From the NCBI GenBank assembly GCA_043752345.1, contig JAYUYT010000088.1:1-26404 (forward strand): a stretch of DNA of 26,404 nucleotides, written 5' to 3'. The notes beneath the pieces were generated by a model. It was not told the DNA's origin, did no database searches, and saw only the letters and a list, made by a program, of their open reading frames with translations. The translations under genes were made by a program, and so were the position numbers. Source of the DNA: VFJL01 sp043752345. Lineage in GTDB: Bacteria > Pseudomonadota > Gammaproteobacteria > Burkholderiales > Nitrosomonadaceae. Shown piece after piece: positions 16,493 through 24,623 of this stretch (the first letter of the stretch is position 1; each line of letters opens with the position of its first letter).

Positions 16493-16655
16493 GATTTGCA
16501 ACTCACGCTATAGACTGAAAAGTGCCAGGAAGAGACAGCCGAGCTTCAGCTCTGAAGACGCCATTTGCGCGTTCACGATAGGTTGAGTTATGGCTGTCAT
16601 AAGTTTCCTTCGTTCGTATGTCAAAAAAATAGTAGATGCGCTTGCACAGTTGGTC
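16493..16655 (+). repeat. Dispersed repeat, copy B
   Basis: It carries the core GTGCCAGGAAGAGAC (16522-16536), then GAGCTTCAGCTC (a small hairpin) and GCCATTTGCG. Similarity to copy C continues past TTGAGT to a shared GCACAGTTGGTC/GCGCAGTTGGTC end. It fills most of the gap between the HDOD gene and the acetyltransferase fusion. A frame crossing it at 16590-16961 is repeat-derived and overlaps the real gene. Confidence 0.75.
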
Positions 16656-16711
16656 TGGCATCCGCAGTATAAAACGGCCCCACAGCCTCAAACCCAAACA
16701 ATGAGCGCCCA

Positions 16712-19453
16712 ATGCACTACGCTAACCCTCTCAATTTCCCTTTGTTCCCTTGTGGCCACACGCAGTTCGGCCAAATCATTCTGCGCGACGGAACAACAGC
16801 GGACATTCGTCCCTCCGTGCCAGCAGACCATGTCGCCTTGCAGAGCTTCATGGAGCGGCTTGCGCCCGAATCCAGACGGCATCGCTTTTTTTCCGCAACT
16901 GCGCCGCGCAGCGAGGTCATCGTATCGTTGTGCGATTCGACAGACCCCTGCGCTCGACTAACCCTGGTGGTAACCCGCATCTGGGATGGAGCGTTGCGGA
17001 TTATTGCGGCAGGCTCATATCTGGCGCGAGATGAGCGCACAGCCGAGGTCGCCATGGCGGTGGATGATGCCTTCCATGGGAAAGGGCTGGGTACTCTCCT
17101 GCTCGAGCGGTTGGCGATGTCAGCCATCCAGCATGGTTTTGTTAGCTTGTGGGCGGTCACACATACGGATAATCTGGCGATGCGTGAAGTCTTCCGGGAA
17201 TCCGGTTTCGACATGCAGGAAAGCTGCGAAGGCGGAGAGGTCGAAGTCGAGCTGTCTCTGATCCCCACAGAAACCACCTTGGTCCGCTCTGAGTTGCGGG
17301 ACCGCATTGCCACTACCGCTTCACTGCATCCATTTTTTCACCCGCAGGCAGTAGCGGTCATCGGCGCCTCGCGCGATCCGCGCAGTATCGGTTACCGATT
17401 GGTCGGAGCTTTGACCGGCAACCGCTTTCATGGCGCCATTTACCCGGTGAATCCACAGGCGACGGAGATTGCCGGCCTGCAGGCGTATCCGTCGCTCGCA
17501 GCCGTGCCTGGCAGCGTCGATCTGGCCATCATTGCCGTGCCGCGTGATCTGGTCTTGGCTGTGGTCGACGAGTGTGCAGTCAAAGGAGTACGGGCCATCG
17601 TCGTGATTACTGCCGGGTTTGCCGAAACCGGTGCGCAAGGCAAGCAACTGCAGGATCGTCTGGTCGAGAAAGTACGCCAGCAAGGTATGCGCATGATCGG
17701 CCCGAATTGTTTCGGTCTACTGAATACCGATCCGGCAGTCTCTCTCAATGCAACTTTCACTTCTACGTTTCCGCCGCCGGGACGGGTCGCGATGTCATCC
17801 CAGAGCGGCGCACTGGGAATAGCCATTCTTGCTGCGGCGCAGCGGCTGCAGTTGGGGATTTCGTCTTTCGTCAGCGTCGGCAACAAGGGCGATGTATCCG
17901 GCAACGATCTTTTGCAATACTGGGAAGAGGACCCCGCAACCCATGTCATCCTGCTGTATCTGGAATCATTCGGCAATCCGCGCCGCTTTGCGCGCATTGC
18001 GAGACGAGTGAGCCGTTGCAAACCTATTGTGGCCGTGAAAGCCGGGCGTTCGCAGTCAGGACGTCGTGCTGCTGGCTCTCACACTGCCGCGCTCGCGGCG
18101 AGCGATGTGGGAGTGGAAGCATTGTTCCACCAGACCGGAGTGATTCGCGCGGAGACGCTGGAAGAGATGTTCGCGCTGGCGGCTGGCCTGTCGGCCCAGC
18201 CGCTTCCGGCAGGCCGACGGGTCGGGATCATCACCAACGCAGGCGGACCGGCGATACTCTGTACCGATGCCTGTGAAGCCAGCGGCTTGACTGTGCCAGA
18301 GCTGTCAGCCTCGACCAGGGCCGTACTCGCCGCATTCCTGCCATCCGCCGCTGCGCTCAATAATCCGGTGGATCTGATTGCCTCTGCCACCCCGGAACAG
18401 TACGCCCAGGCAATCGAAGCCGTGTTGAAAGCAGATGAGGTCGATGCGCTGATCATATTGTACGTCTCCCTGATGGCTGCTGACGTGTCTCCGATCGCGG
18501 ACGGCATTCTGGCAGGACTCGCCGCCGCACATGAATCGAACGCGCCCAAGAAACCGGTTTTCATCTGCTGGATGGCGGAAGGAGATCCGGATCGTTCCTT
18601 TACTCTGTTGGGGGAATCGATCCCCGTTTATCGCATGCCTGAAGTCCCTGCGCTGGTGCTGGGCAAGGCTGCCAGCTACGCTGAATGGAGGGCGCGGCCG
18701 TGCGGTGTGATCCCGGATTTTGCCGACATGGACCTCACGCTGGCACGCGAAATTTGTGAACGAGCCCTCGCGCAGCGCGGCAGTGGCTGGCTGACCACGC
18801 AAGAGACCAATGCTATTCTGGCAGCGGTCCGGCTGCCGCTCCTGCGAGGGGATATCGCCACGACCGCCGATGCCGCAGTCGCTCTGGCGCGGACCATCGG
18901 TTTTCCGGTCGCAGTAAAACTAGCCTCGCATACCCTCGTGCATAAAACCGAGACTGGTGGAGTTCATCTGAATCTGGCTGACGAGACCGCCGTTCGGGGA
19001 GCATTCGAGGCAATCCGCGTGCGACTGGTACAGGATCAAAACCTTGCCGCGATGGAAGGGGTGTTGGTGCAGCCGATGATGCCGGACGGCGTCGAATTGA
19101 TGATCGGGGTCACGCACAACTCGTTGTTCGGCCCGCTGATCGCATTCGGTTTGGGTGGCATCCATGTGGAGATTCTCGGTGACGTGTGCTTTCGCATTAC
19201 TCCCCTCAGTGACTGCGATGCCGCCGAAATGGTGCGCGAGATCAAAGGCTACCAGTTGCTTACAGGTTACCGCGGCCACCCGCCGGCGGATGTGGCGGCA
19301 ATTGAACAGGTGCTGTTGCGTATCTCGCGTCTGGTGGAAGAGATTCCCGCAATCAGGGAACTCGATCTAAACCCGGTTCTGGCCCTGCCACCTGGCCAGG
19401 GTTGCCGGATCGTGGACGCGAGGATACGCATTGAAGCGAACGTGCCGGGATGA
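16712..19453 (+). CDS. GNAT acetyltransferase / acyl-CoA synthetase fusion (Pat-like)
   Basis: A 913-residue fusion. An N-terminal GNAT domain (~20-190, acetyl-CoA loop HGKGLG at 122-127) is followed by an NDP-forming acyl-CoA synthetase part: CoA-binding domain (VAVIGASRDP from 214), ligase domains with GSHTAALA (H457), and a C-terminal ATP-grasp domain (~690-910, VKLASHTLVHKTETGGVHL). This is the domain set of Pat-type protein lysine acetyltransferases, which control acetyl-CoA synthetase and other enzymes. Domain order is GNAT first, the reverse of Salmonella Pat. The histidine at the phosphorylation position of active synthetases is kept, so real acyl-CoA synthetase activity cannot be excluded. 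ATG at 16712 is chosen; the upstream region is repeat DNA. Confidence 0.88.
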   Translation: MHYANPLNFPLFPCGHTQFGQIILRDGTTADIRPSVPADHVALQSFMERLAPESRRHRFFSATAPRSEVIVSLCDSTDPCARLTLVVTRIWDGALRIIAAGSYLARDERTAEVAMAVDDAFHGKGLGTLLLERLAMSAIQHGFVSLWAVTHTDNLAMREVFRESGFDMQESCEGGEVEVELSLIPTETTLVRSELRDRIATTASLHPFFHPQAVAVIGASRDPRSIGYRLVGALTGNRFHGAIYPVNPQATEIAGLQAYPSLAAVPGSVDLAIIAVPRDLVLAVVDECAVKGVRAIVVITAGFAETGAQGKQLQDRLVEKVRQQGMRMIGPNCFGLLNTDPAVSLNATFTSTFPPPGRVAMSSQSGALGIAILAAAQRLQLGISSFVSVGNKGDVSGNDLLQYWEEDPATHVILLYLESFGNPRRFARIARRVSRCKPIVAVKAGRSQSGRRAAGSHTAALAASDVGVEALFHQTGVIRAETLEEMFALAAGLSAQPLPAGRRVGIITNAGGPAILCTDACEASGLTVPELSASTRAVLAAFLPSAAALNNPVDLIASATPEQYAQAIEAVLKADEVDALIILYVSLMAADVSPIADGILAGLAAAHESNAPKKPVFICWMAEGDPDRSFTLLGESIPVYRMPEVPALVLGKAASYAEWRARPCGVIPDFADMDLTLAREICERALAQRGSGWLTTQETNAILAAVRLPLLRGDIATTADAAVALARTIGFPVAVKLASHTLVHKTETGGVHLNLADETAVRGAFEAIRVRLVQDQNLAAMEGVLVQPMMPDGVELMIGVTHNSLFGPLIAFGLGGIHVEILGDVCFRITPLSDCDAAEMVREIKGYQLLTGYRGHPPADVAAIEQVLLRISRLVEEIPAIRELDLNPVLALPPGQGCRIVDARIRIEANVPG

Positions 19454-19817
19454 GCGTTTCAGAGACGCACTAAAGACGCTCAAAGATGCTGGACTCTGCT
19501 AATTTGAAGCCCGGTACATTGCTCATTGGCTTCTTGCGTAACAGCGCGAGAGCCCCCCGAGATTCTTGCTCCGGTATCCGATGACTTCAAACGTCAAACA
19601 TCCTCTTTTCCCGGTTTGTGACTTTCGCCACAGACAGAAATGTGTCGGGAACAGACCAACGCGACCGGCAGAAACGTGCCAGAACCGGTCATTCCACATT
19701 CCGTCTGGACTGACTTTCCCCATGTGGGGAGCAGAATATCGGAAGTAATCCAGATACTGAGCTGAGCAATCTTTGATATTGGTGATCTGACCCCAATATT
19801 CCCAATCGGAGGGATGC
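19454..19817. other. Intergenic stretch with dispersed repeat copy D
   Basis: This 364-bp gap between the acetyltransferase fusion and the HEPN-like gene holds repeat copy D (19613-19696) and otherwise nothing recognised. Short frames on both strands lack ribosome sites and family features. Confidence 0.5.
19613..19696 (+). repeat. Dispersed repeat, copy D (left part)
   Basis: It reads CGGGAACAGACC, then ACCGGCAGAAACGTGCCAG, and breaks off before the GAAGAGAC core. It overlaps copies A-C through GGCAGAAACGTGCC and copy E through GAACAGACC...ACCGGCAG, so it bridges the two halves of the repeat. Confidence 0.65.
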
Positions 19818-20639
19818 GTGAAGTCTGAATGGCAGTTCCAATTCGAGGCGCGCGGCTTTCATTTTGAACGTGCGCATAAGTACAGTGTTAAGCCGAGTGA
19901 ATTGATCCAGCTCGGCAATCGGCTGCCTGAGGAAGTGGACTGTTTAGTACGCATCGTTTCTAGTGACGATAAGCCGCCCCCTTATGTTGAGCAAGTTGGC
20001 TCCTTGTTCGTTACGTTGCCCCATTCGCCAAAGGAAACGCGCGACTTCGCATTCCATATTGCAGCCATGGTCGCCGACCGCATCACGTTCCAGCAAGGGG
20101 ACTTTCGGATCGGGTATGGGATGGTCCTCTGTAAGAGAATTGCTGAAACTCCAGAAGAGGAGCAAGAGTTTGGTGCGAACCCTTACTCTGCCGAGTTGAG
20201 TATTGAGGAGATCATCCCTCTTCCTGCGTTTGATTCAAAGGGTCTAACAAGAGCGCCATCTGCGCCGCAACACGAAGCACTGATCGCTCAGTACACCGGA
20301 ACGAAGCGGGACACGAGCCCGATACGCCAGTTCCTTGGGTATTTCCGCATCTTGGAAAGCATCTACCACGTAGACAAGAAGCGAACCCCGCTCAAGCAGG
20401 TTCTGGTGGCAAGCGAAGATCTGCGCGGCATTCATCAACTGCTCTTCGCGGATGCATCTTTCGAGTCCACTATTTCGGAACTGGTCGAGGTTAGGCATAA
20501 GTGCGCTCACTTAAAACTCTCCAAGGGCTTTGGTTATGTTCCGGTTGACCCTGCAGTTGAGCATGAAGTAAAGCCGCATATTTCCGCTTTGGCTACGTTT
20601 GCTTACTATTCAATCATGGGGCCTGAATCATGGCGGTAG
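19818..20639 (+). CDS. Unknown protein with HEPN-like RHKCAH motif
   Basis: A 273-residue soluble protein of unrecognised family. The N-terminal ~150 residues look mixed alpha/beta; the C-terminal part is helical, with FLGYFRILESIYHV around 170-185 and ISELVEVRHKCAHLKL around 219-234. R226-x4-H231 fits the R-x4-6-H signature of HEPN RNase-like domains, and the preceding helix resembles the ApeA-type HEPN pattern, but this is only motif-level. The GTG start at 19818 is supported by GGAGGG 5 nt upstream. It stands alone after repeat copy D, with no partner antitoxin seen beside it. It could also be a non-catalytic helical protein. Confidence 0.72.
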   Translation: MKSEWQFQFEARGFHFERAHKYSVKPSELIQLGNRLPEEVDCLVRIVSSDDKPPPYVEQVGSLFVTLPHSPKETRDFAFHIAAMVADRITFQQGDFRIGYGMVLCKRIAETPEEEQEFGANPYSAELSIEEIIPLPAFDSKGLTRAPSAPQHEALIAQYTGTKRDTSPIRQFLGYFRILESIYHVDKKRTPLKQVLVASEDLRGIHQLLFADASFESTISELVEVRHKCAHLKLSKGFGYVPVDPAVEHEVKPHISALATFAYYSIMGPESWR

Positions 20640-20654
20640 TGACGCATAATTCGT

Positions 20655-20716
20655 CCGTCCACCGGACGGCCGTAGCGTCGGTGACCTTCAACGTTGAGCG
20701 TCTGCTTTTCAAAAGC
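20655..20716. other. Two short hairpins after the HEPN-like gene
   Basis: CCGTCC-ACC-GGACGG (20655-20669) and GCTTTT-C-AAAAGC (20704-20716) are perfect small stems in the non-coding stretch 20640-20816. Neither is followed by a T-run. The later part (GTGACCGGCAACAC around 20751) may be a worn fragment of the dispersed repeat. No gene is seen here. Confidence 0.4.
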
Positions 20717-20816
20717 ACGACCGACCGCTTCGTGTCGGTTTCAGTCATTTCGTGACCGGCAACACAAGCAAGCGCTTCTTATCGACAAGTCTAATATAGG
20801 ACTACTAAGTTAAAAT

Positions 20817-20848
20817 AACAAGGACTTACATTACTGTAACTCCTTGTT
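20817..20848 (-). terminator. Intrinsic terminator of tRNA-Lys
   Basis: On the minus strand, 4 nt after the tRNA CCA, a 13-bp stem with one mismatch (AACAAGGAGTTAC pairing across AGTAAT) is followed by ATTTTAAC. It fits termination of the tRNA transcript and could also act on the plus strand, where TTTTATT follows. Confidence 0.7.
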
Positions 20849-20852
20849 TTAT

Positions 20853-20928
20853 TGGTGGGCCGTGTCGGATTCGAACCGACGACCTACGGATTAAGAGTCC
20901 GCTGCTCTACCAACTGAGCTAACGACCC
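20853..20928 (-). tRNA. tRNA-Lys (anticodon CTT)
   Basis: A 76-nt cloverleaf on the minus strand with encoded CCA. The acceptor stem GGGTCGT pairs with ACGGCCC (one G-T pair), the anticodon loop CTCTTAA gives CTT for AAG codons, and the T loop is GGTTCGAATCC. All arms are intact. Confidence 0.97.
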
Positions 20929-21529
20929 GGAATGAACCGGAATGTTCTGAGACAGCTTAGTGGATGGGGATCATCACCTCATGCCTTGAAACCCCCGCTG
21001 TTGTTTTCTGTACGATTGTTGTGTCCCGCTATATCCCAAAAATAAATACCCTGGATTATTAGTAACGAGGGCCTGCTCGGGGTGCATTCTATCAAACTTC
21101 CCACACTCTCCAAAATTTCCCACTCCAAACTCATTGAGGTCGGTTGTCAATAATATGTCGATTTGCGACCCCGGCAACAGGCAGAAGCGTGCCAGGAAGA
21201 GACGGTCGAACTTCAGCTCCAAAGCCGCCATTTGCGTGTACGCGACAGCTTGAGTCCCGGCTTGATTTTCTCCATCCGTATGCTATAAAAAAATGCGTTC
21301 GCGCAGTTGGTCAAATACTTTTGTGGACTGAAAAAGTCGCAATGGTGTAGTGCTGCTTTTTACGATTACTTGATACTGTTTAAAATTCCGCTGGGTTGTA
21401 AAAACCTAGCCAGCACATTGTTTTTAGCGCGATCCATTACGCCGAATTAGGGAGCAGATGTCGGAGTTAGGGCGCAAAACTGTCCCCCTATAACAAAATT
21501 AGAGTCCACCCACACTCATAGGAGGGGTC
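20929..21529. other. 600-bp gene-free stretch with dispersed repeat copy C
   Basis: Between the tRNA and the Gly/Ala-repeat gene the only recognised structure is repeat copy C (21160-21312). A minus-strand frame at 20974-21231 is partly the repeat read backwards and has no ribosome site. The final 200 bp should hold the promoter of the downstream gene, but none was identified with confidence. Confidence 0.5.
21160..21312 (+). repeat. Dispersed repeat, copy C
   Basis: It has the core GTGCCAGGAAGAGAC (21189-21203), then CTTCAGCTCCAAAGCCGCC and GCGACAGCTTGAGT, and ends with GCGCAGTTGGTC. It aligns with copy B along nearly its whole length and precedes the Gly/Ala-repeat gene in the same orientation. 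Confidence 0.78.
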
Positions 21530-22264
21530 ATGGATGCTGAATGGAGAGAGTTGATTCGTGAAATCAGACAAATCGCGCCGGATATAGCGGACTGGCTTGA
21601 GCGGATGTGGAATGGAGGATATTCCATTGCGGAACTGAAGACGCTGGCGCGTTCGTTGCTGGATATGGCTCGGCAGCATGGAGCGTCGTTGGCCGCGTTG
21701 GTGGCTCGAGCCCTTGCTCTGTTAGCGCGGGCTGGACGCATCCCAGGGAATGCGCTTGGACCTATTCTCAAAGCATTTTTTGGCCAAGGGGCAGGTGCAA
21801 CAGCAGCTGGGGGTGCCGCTACTGGAGGTGCCGCTACTGGGAGTACCGCTGCTGGGGGCGCTGCTGCTGGGGGCGCCGCTACTGTGGGAGCGGCACTGTT
21901 GCTGCTGCTCGCACTCGGATGGCTTTCCTACCGCGTCTATAATGAGCTTACCGCGGAAATTGATCCCGGTGATGGCGGCGGTACCCCGTGCGGGGTAGGC
22001 GTAACCGGCGAAGCGATGGCGCTTCTGCCGCGCGAGCTTACTACTAACTCCATTTGGGGTCGCAAGGCATCAATGCAGCAAGCTATTGACGAGGCTTATG
22101 CTGATGCAGAACGACTGTCGGTTAACTGTACCGGGGGATGTCGCGGCGGCTACAAATGCAAGGCGTCAGTAGCCGTACAGGAGATTGAGCAGTGGAGCAC
22201 GTTCCCATGGTTTTCGACTTACACTCGAATTCTCTATACCTGTCCATGTTTCTGCTTGAAGTGA
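21530..22264 (+). CDS. Unknown Gly/Ala-repeat membrane protein with Cys-rich tail
   Basis: A 244-residue protein of unrecognised family. Residues 1-80 form helices (two LA-rich amphipathic stretches). Residues ~86-119 are a Gly/Ala/Thr tract of five-residue repeats, followed by a hydrophobic segment (~119-137, GAALLLLLALGWLSYRVY) likely to span or insert in a membrane. The rest (~140-244) is soluble with paired cysteines (NCTGGCRGGYKC and a final CPCFCLK) that could bind metal or form disulfides. A strong AGGAGG lies 7 nt before the ATG. The layout of helices, glycine-zipper-like tract and Cys-rich end recalls secreted effector or pore-forming proteins, but no such family is confirmed. It stands alone between repeat copies C and E. 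Confidence 0.75.
   Translation: MDAEWRELIREIRQIAPDIADWLERMWNGGYSIAELKTLARSLLDMARQHGASLAALVARALALLARAGRIPGNALGPILKAFFGQGAGATAAGGAATGGAATGSTAAGGAAAGGAATVGAALLLLLALGWLSYRVYNELTAEIDPGDGGGTPCGVGVTGEAMALLPRELTTNSIWGRKASMQQAIDEAYADAERLSVNCTGGCRGGYKCKASVAVQEIEQWSTFPWFSTYTRILYTCPCFCLK
21812..21886 (+). repeat. Five 15-bp in-frame tandem repeats
   Basis: The units start at 21812, 21827, 21842, 21857 and 21872 with consensus GGTGCCGCTACTGGG, encoding G-A-A-T-G and variants. A degenerate unit precedes them. The first two units differ by one base, which suggests recent slippage growth. Confidence 0.85.
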
Positions 22265-22358
22265 CCTGACCGCTAGTTTGAAGATGGCTGACAATTCGTT
22301 GCAACGGATGCGTATGGAACCGCGCACCGCTCAACTCGGTCGTTGTGTATCTGCCATA

Positions 22359-22387
22359 TGTCGAGAACAGACCATTGCAACCGGCAG
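22359..22387 (+). repeat. Dispersed repeat, copy E (fragment)
   Basis: TGTCGAGAACAGACC followed by ACCGGCAG matches copy D with few changes and then diverges. It lies in the 219-bp gap upstream of hflX, in the same orientation. Nothing else is recognised in that gap. Confidence 0.55.
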
Positions 22388-22483
22388 CGACAAGCATGGT
22401 TGTAAATTGCATACTCAGTACCGGCGGCTATCACATTTGCAGGTACTATCTGGGTTCGCCCACTCAAGATACGCAATCTCCCG

Positions 22484-23824
22484 ATGCAAACAGAAGCTGA
22501 AGAGAAACCCAGGTACGCCGTCGTGGCGGCCGTACAACTGCCGAGCGTGAGCGATAACGAATTTGAAGCGTCGCTGAGCGAGCTGCGCGAACTCGCAAAA
22601 ACATTGGGGTATGAAGTCATCCGCACGTTCGTGCAGAAGCGCTCAGGCTTCGACATGACAGCATACCTTGGCGCCGGCAAACGGCAGGAAATACGCAGCT
22701 TCGTGAGCAACGAACCCGCCGAGTCCGAGGAAATAGTCGCCAGCCCTGATAGCCGGGAGATCGACACCATCCTGGTCGACCACGAGATCTCGCCATCGCA
22801 GGCGCGCAACCTTGAAAAAGAGGTCGGCTGCGGGGTAATGGACCGCACGATGGTCATCCTCGAAATTTTTCATCGCAACGCCCGCTCGCGCGCTGCGCGC
22901 GCCCAAGTGGAGATCGCGCGCCTTGGCTACATGGCGCCGCGCCTGCGCGAGGCGGCGAAACTGGCGGGGCCGCAAGGGCGGCAGCGCAGCGGCGTCGGTG
23001 GCCGAGGCGGCGGCGAATCGCACACTGAACTGGACCGACGCAAGATCCGTGACCGTATCGCCGAATTGCAGCAGGAGATCGTCGCAATGGATGCCGAGCG
23101 CAAGACGCAGCGCGCGCGGCGGCAAGAACGGCAGGGACTCGCCAGCGTGGCGCTGGTGGGCTACACGAACGCCGGCAAATCTACCTTGATGCGGGCTCTC
23201 ACGGGAAGCGAGGTACTGGTCGCGAACAAGCTCTTCGCTACGCTTGATACCACAGTGCGGGCCCTCCACCCGGAGAGCGTGCCGCGCATACTCGTCAGTG
23301 ACACGGTTGGTTTCATCAAGAATCTGCCGCACGGGCTCGTTGCCTCGTTCAAGTCAACGCTCGACGAGGCGCTGGATGCATCGCTGCTGCTCCACGTCAT
23401 TGATGCCAGCGACCCCGGCTTTGAGCGCCAGCTTGAAGTCACCGATGGCGTGCTGGAGGAGATCGGTGCGAATGTCGTGCCGCGCATCCGCGTCTTCAAC
23501 AAGATCGACCACGTCGGCGATGCAGCGGCGCAAGCTGAACGCGCAGCAGCCTTGCGGACACAGTACCCGGATTGCATCGTGATGAGTGCACGCCGTCCTG
23601 ATGATGTCGTAAAACTCCGCCAGAAGATCATTGAATTTTTCCAGCAGGGTCTGGTTGAGGCCGAGCTTTTCCTTCCCTGGTCGGCACAGCAACTGCGCGG
23701 GGGAATCTACACGAGCTGTCAGGTGTTGGAGGAGCGCTCAGACAGCGAGGGCGCTTTCTTCCGGGTTCGTGGCGAGCCCGATGCCATCAAAAACCTGCGT
23801 GAGCAGTTCAGCCAGTTGCGATAA
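22484..23824 (+). CDS. hflX: GTPase HflX
   Basis: A 446-residue ribosome-associated GTPase that splits or rescues stalled 70S ribosomes under stress. The N-terminal HflX domain includes LGAGKRQEI and DHEISPSQARNLEKEVGCGVMDR; it is followed by the Arg-rich linker with GGRGGGE and the G domain: GYTNAGKST (226-234), DTVGF and NKID. The C-terminal part (LPWSAQQLRGGIY) is also family-typical. All GTP-binding motifs are intact. The gene lies alone rather than beside hfq, where betaproteobacterial hflX usually sits, so it may be a second copy. The start at 22484 has a weak ribosome site. Confidence 0.93.
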   Translation: MQTEAEEKPRYAVVAAVQLPSVSDNEFEASLSELRELAKTLGYEVIRTFVQKRSGFDMTAYLGAGKRQEIRSFVSNEPAESEEIVASPDSREIDTILVDHEISPSQARNLEKEVGCGVMDRTMVILEIFHRNARSRAARAQVEIARLGYMAPRLREAAKLAGPQGRQRSGVGGRGGGESHTELDRRKIRDRIAELQQEIVAMDAERKTQRARRQERQGLASVALVGYTNAGKSTLMRALTGSEVLVANKLFATLDTTVRALHPESVPRILVSDTVGFIKNLPHGLVASFKSTLDEALDASLLLHVIDASDPGFERQLEVTDGVLEEIGANVVPRIRVFNKIDHVGDAAAQAERAAALRTQYPDCIVMSARRPDDVVKLRQKIIEFFQQGLVEAELFLPWSAQQLRGGIYTSCQVLEERSDSEGAFFRVRGEPDAIKNLREQFSQLR

Positions 23825-23896
23825 ATTTACTTTGATCCCAGCACACTGATTCCATGTACTGGGCAGCCCATCTGCTCAACCTAAAGTTAAGGAACC

Positions 23897-23935
23897 ACTA
23901 GCGAAAAACTCAATTGTCTGAAATATGTCGCTAGT
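23897..23935. other. Hairpin between convergent genes
   Basis: ACTAGCGA (23897-23904) and TCGCTAGT (23928-23935) are exact complements between hflX and the convergent BON gene. The left arm follows TTAAGGAACCACT, which resembles the start of the MITE ends. There is no T-run, so a terminator role is only possible. Confidence 0.35.
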
Positions 23936-23967
23936 AGGCAGAGCGCCAGCCTGTGCGTGTAGCAATC

Positions 23968-24390
23968 TCATTTGGTCGGCTTTACCACCAGTCGATTTTT
24001 AACCTCTTTTACTCCAGCCACTGCACTCGCCAGCACTTGGGCCATATCACTGCTTGGCAACGAATCGACCGAGCCACTTAATGTCACTACGCCTTTTGCG
24101 GTATCAACACTGATTTGCAGCGTCTTGAGACCAGGCTCGGCAAAAATAGCGGCTTTGATCTTGCCCGTAATCTCAGCATCATCAATGACCACACCGGCTT
24201 TCTCGCCTTGCTCGCCCAGTTTTTCGACTACTTTTTCGGCAGCTTCACCTAGTTTTTTCCCGGCTTCACCGACTGTCTGGTCTATCTTTTTACCTGCCGT
24301 CTCTGCAGGTCCCGGATCGTCACATGCAACAAGCCCAACACCGAACAGCATCGAAATACCGATTAATTTGAAGCTCTTTAAGACTTTCAT
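23968..24390 (-). CDS. BON domain lipoprotein
   Basis: A 140-residue lipoprotein. The signal peptide ends in the lipobox LVAC (lipidated C23), followed by D24, a residue that in E. coli keeps lipoproteins in the inner membrane. Residues ~30-68 are a lysine/glutamate/glycine-rich amphipathic helix, and ~68-138 form a BON domain (DDAEITGKIKAAIFAEPGLK, VVTLSGSV, VAGVKEVKNRLVV), a fold thought to bind phospholipid surfaces. OsmY-like proteins of this sort often respond to osmotic or envelope stress. A strong AAAGGAGG precedes the ATG. It is transcribed convergently to hflX. Confidence 0.88.
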   Translation of the reverse strand: MKVLKSFKLIGISMLFGVGLVACDDPGPAETAGKKIDQTVGEAGKKLGEAAEKVVEKLGEQGEKAGVVIDDAEITGKIKAAIFAEPGLKTLQISVDTAKGVVTLSGSVDSLPSSDMAQVLASAVAGVKEVKNRLVVKPTK

Positions 24391-24535
24391 TCTGGCCTCC
24401 TTTCTAATTATTCTATCTCGCTGAAAAATGATTGCGCAATGAAGACCATCTGCAGCAGGTCATGGCAGCACCATCATTGTCATGTGCACAATGGCCAGCT
24501 GTCTCCAGTCGAGTTCGAGAAATTGTAAAGTATCT

Positions 24536-24557
24536 AGTAAATCAGGGGTGATTTACT
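24536..24557. other. Perfect 9-bp hairpin after the PilZ gene
   Basis: AGTAAATCA-GGGG-TGATTTACT lies 67 bp past the PilZ stop on its strand. It lacks a good T-run, so it may be a weak terminator or RNA end. The surrounding stretch 24391-24623 shows no other feature. Confidence 0.4.
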
Positions 24558-24623
24558 GGTATCCCTGTGGCTGCAAATAAATTCTGTGGGCACATTGAGT
24601 CGCGTGATTAGCGACGGGATGCT

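Noticed and set aside
16590..16961. Plus-strand frame of 123 codons
   Set aside because: It starts inside repeat copy B and overlaps the well-supported Pat-like gene in another frame.
20853..20928. tRNA-Lys as integration site of an island
   Set aside because: No integrase gene and no second copy of the tRNA 3' end was found in the window.
20974..21231. Minus-strand frame of 85 codons
   Set aside because: Its first third is the dispersed repeat read backwards; there is no ribosome site or family feature.
14803..22387. Integron attC array
   Set aside because: The repeats lack the conserved RYYYAAC and GTTRRRY boxes and no integrase gene is present, so only the cassette-like layout is reported.
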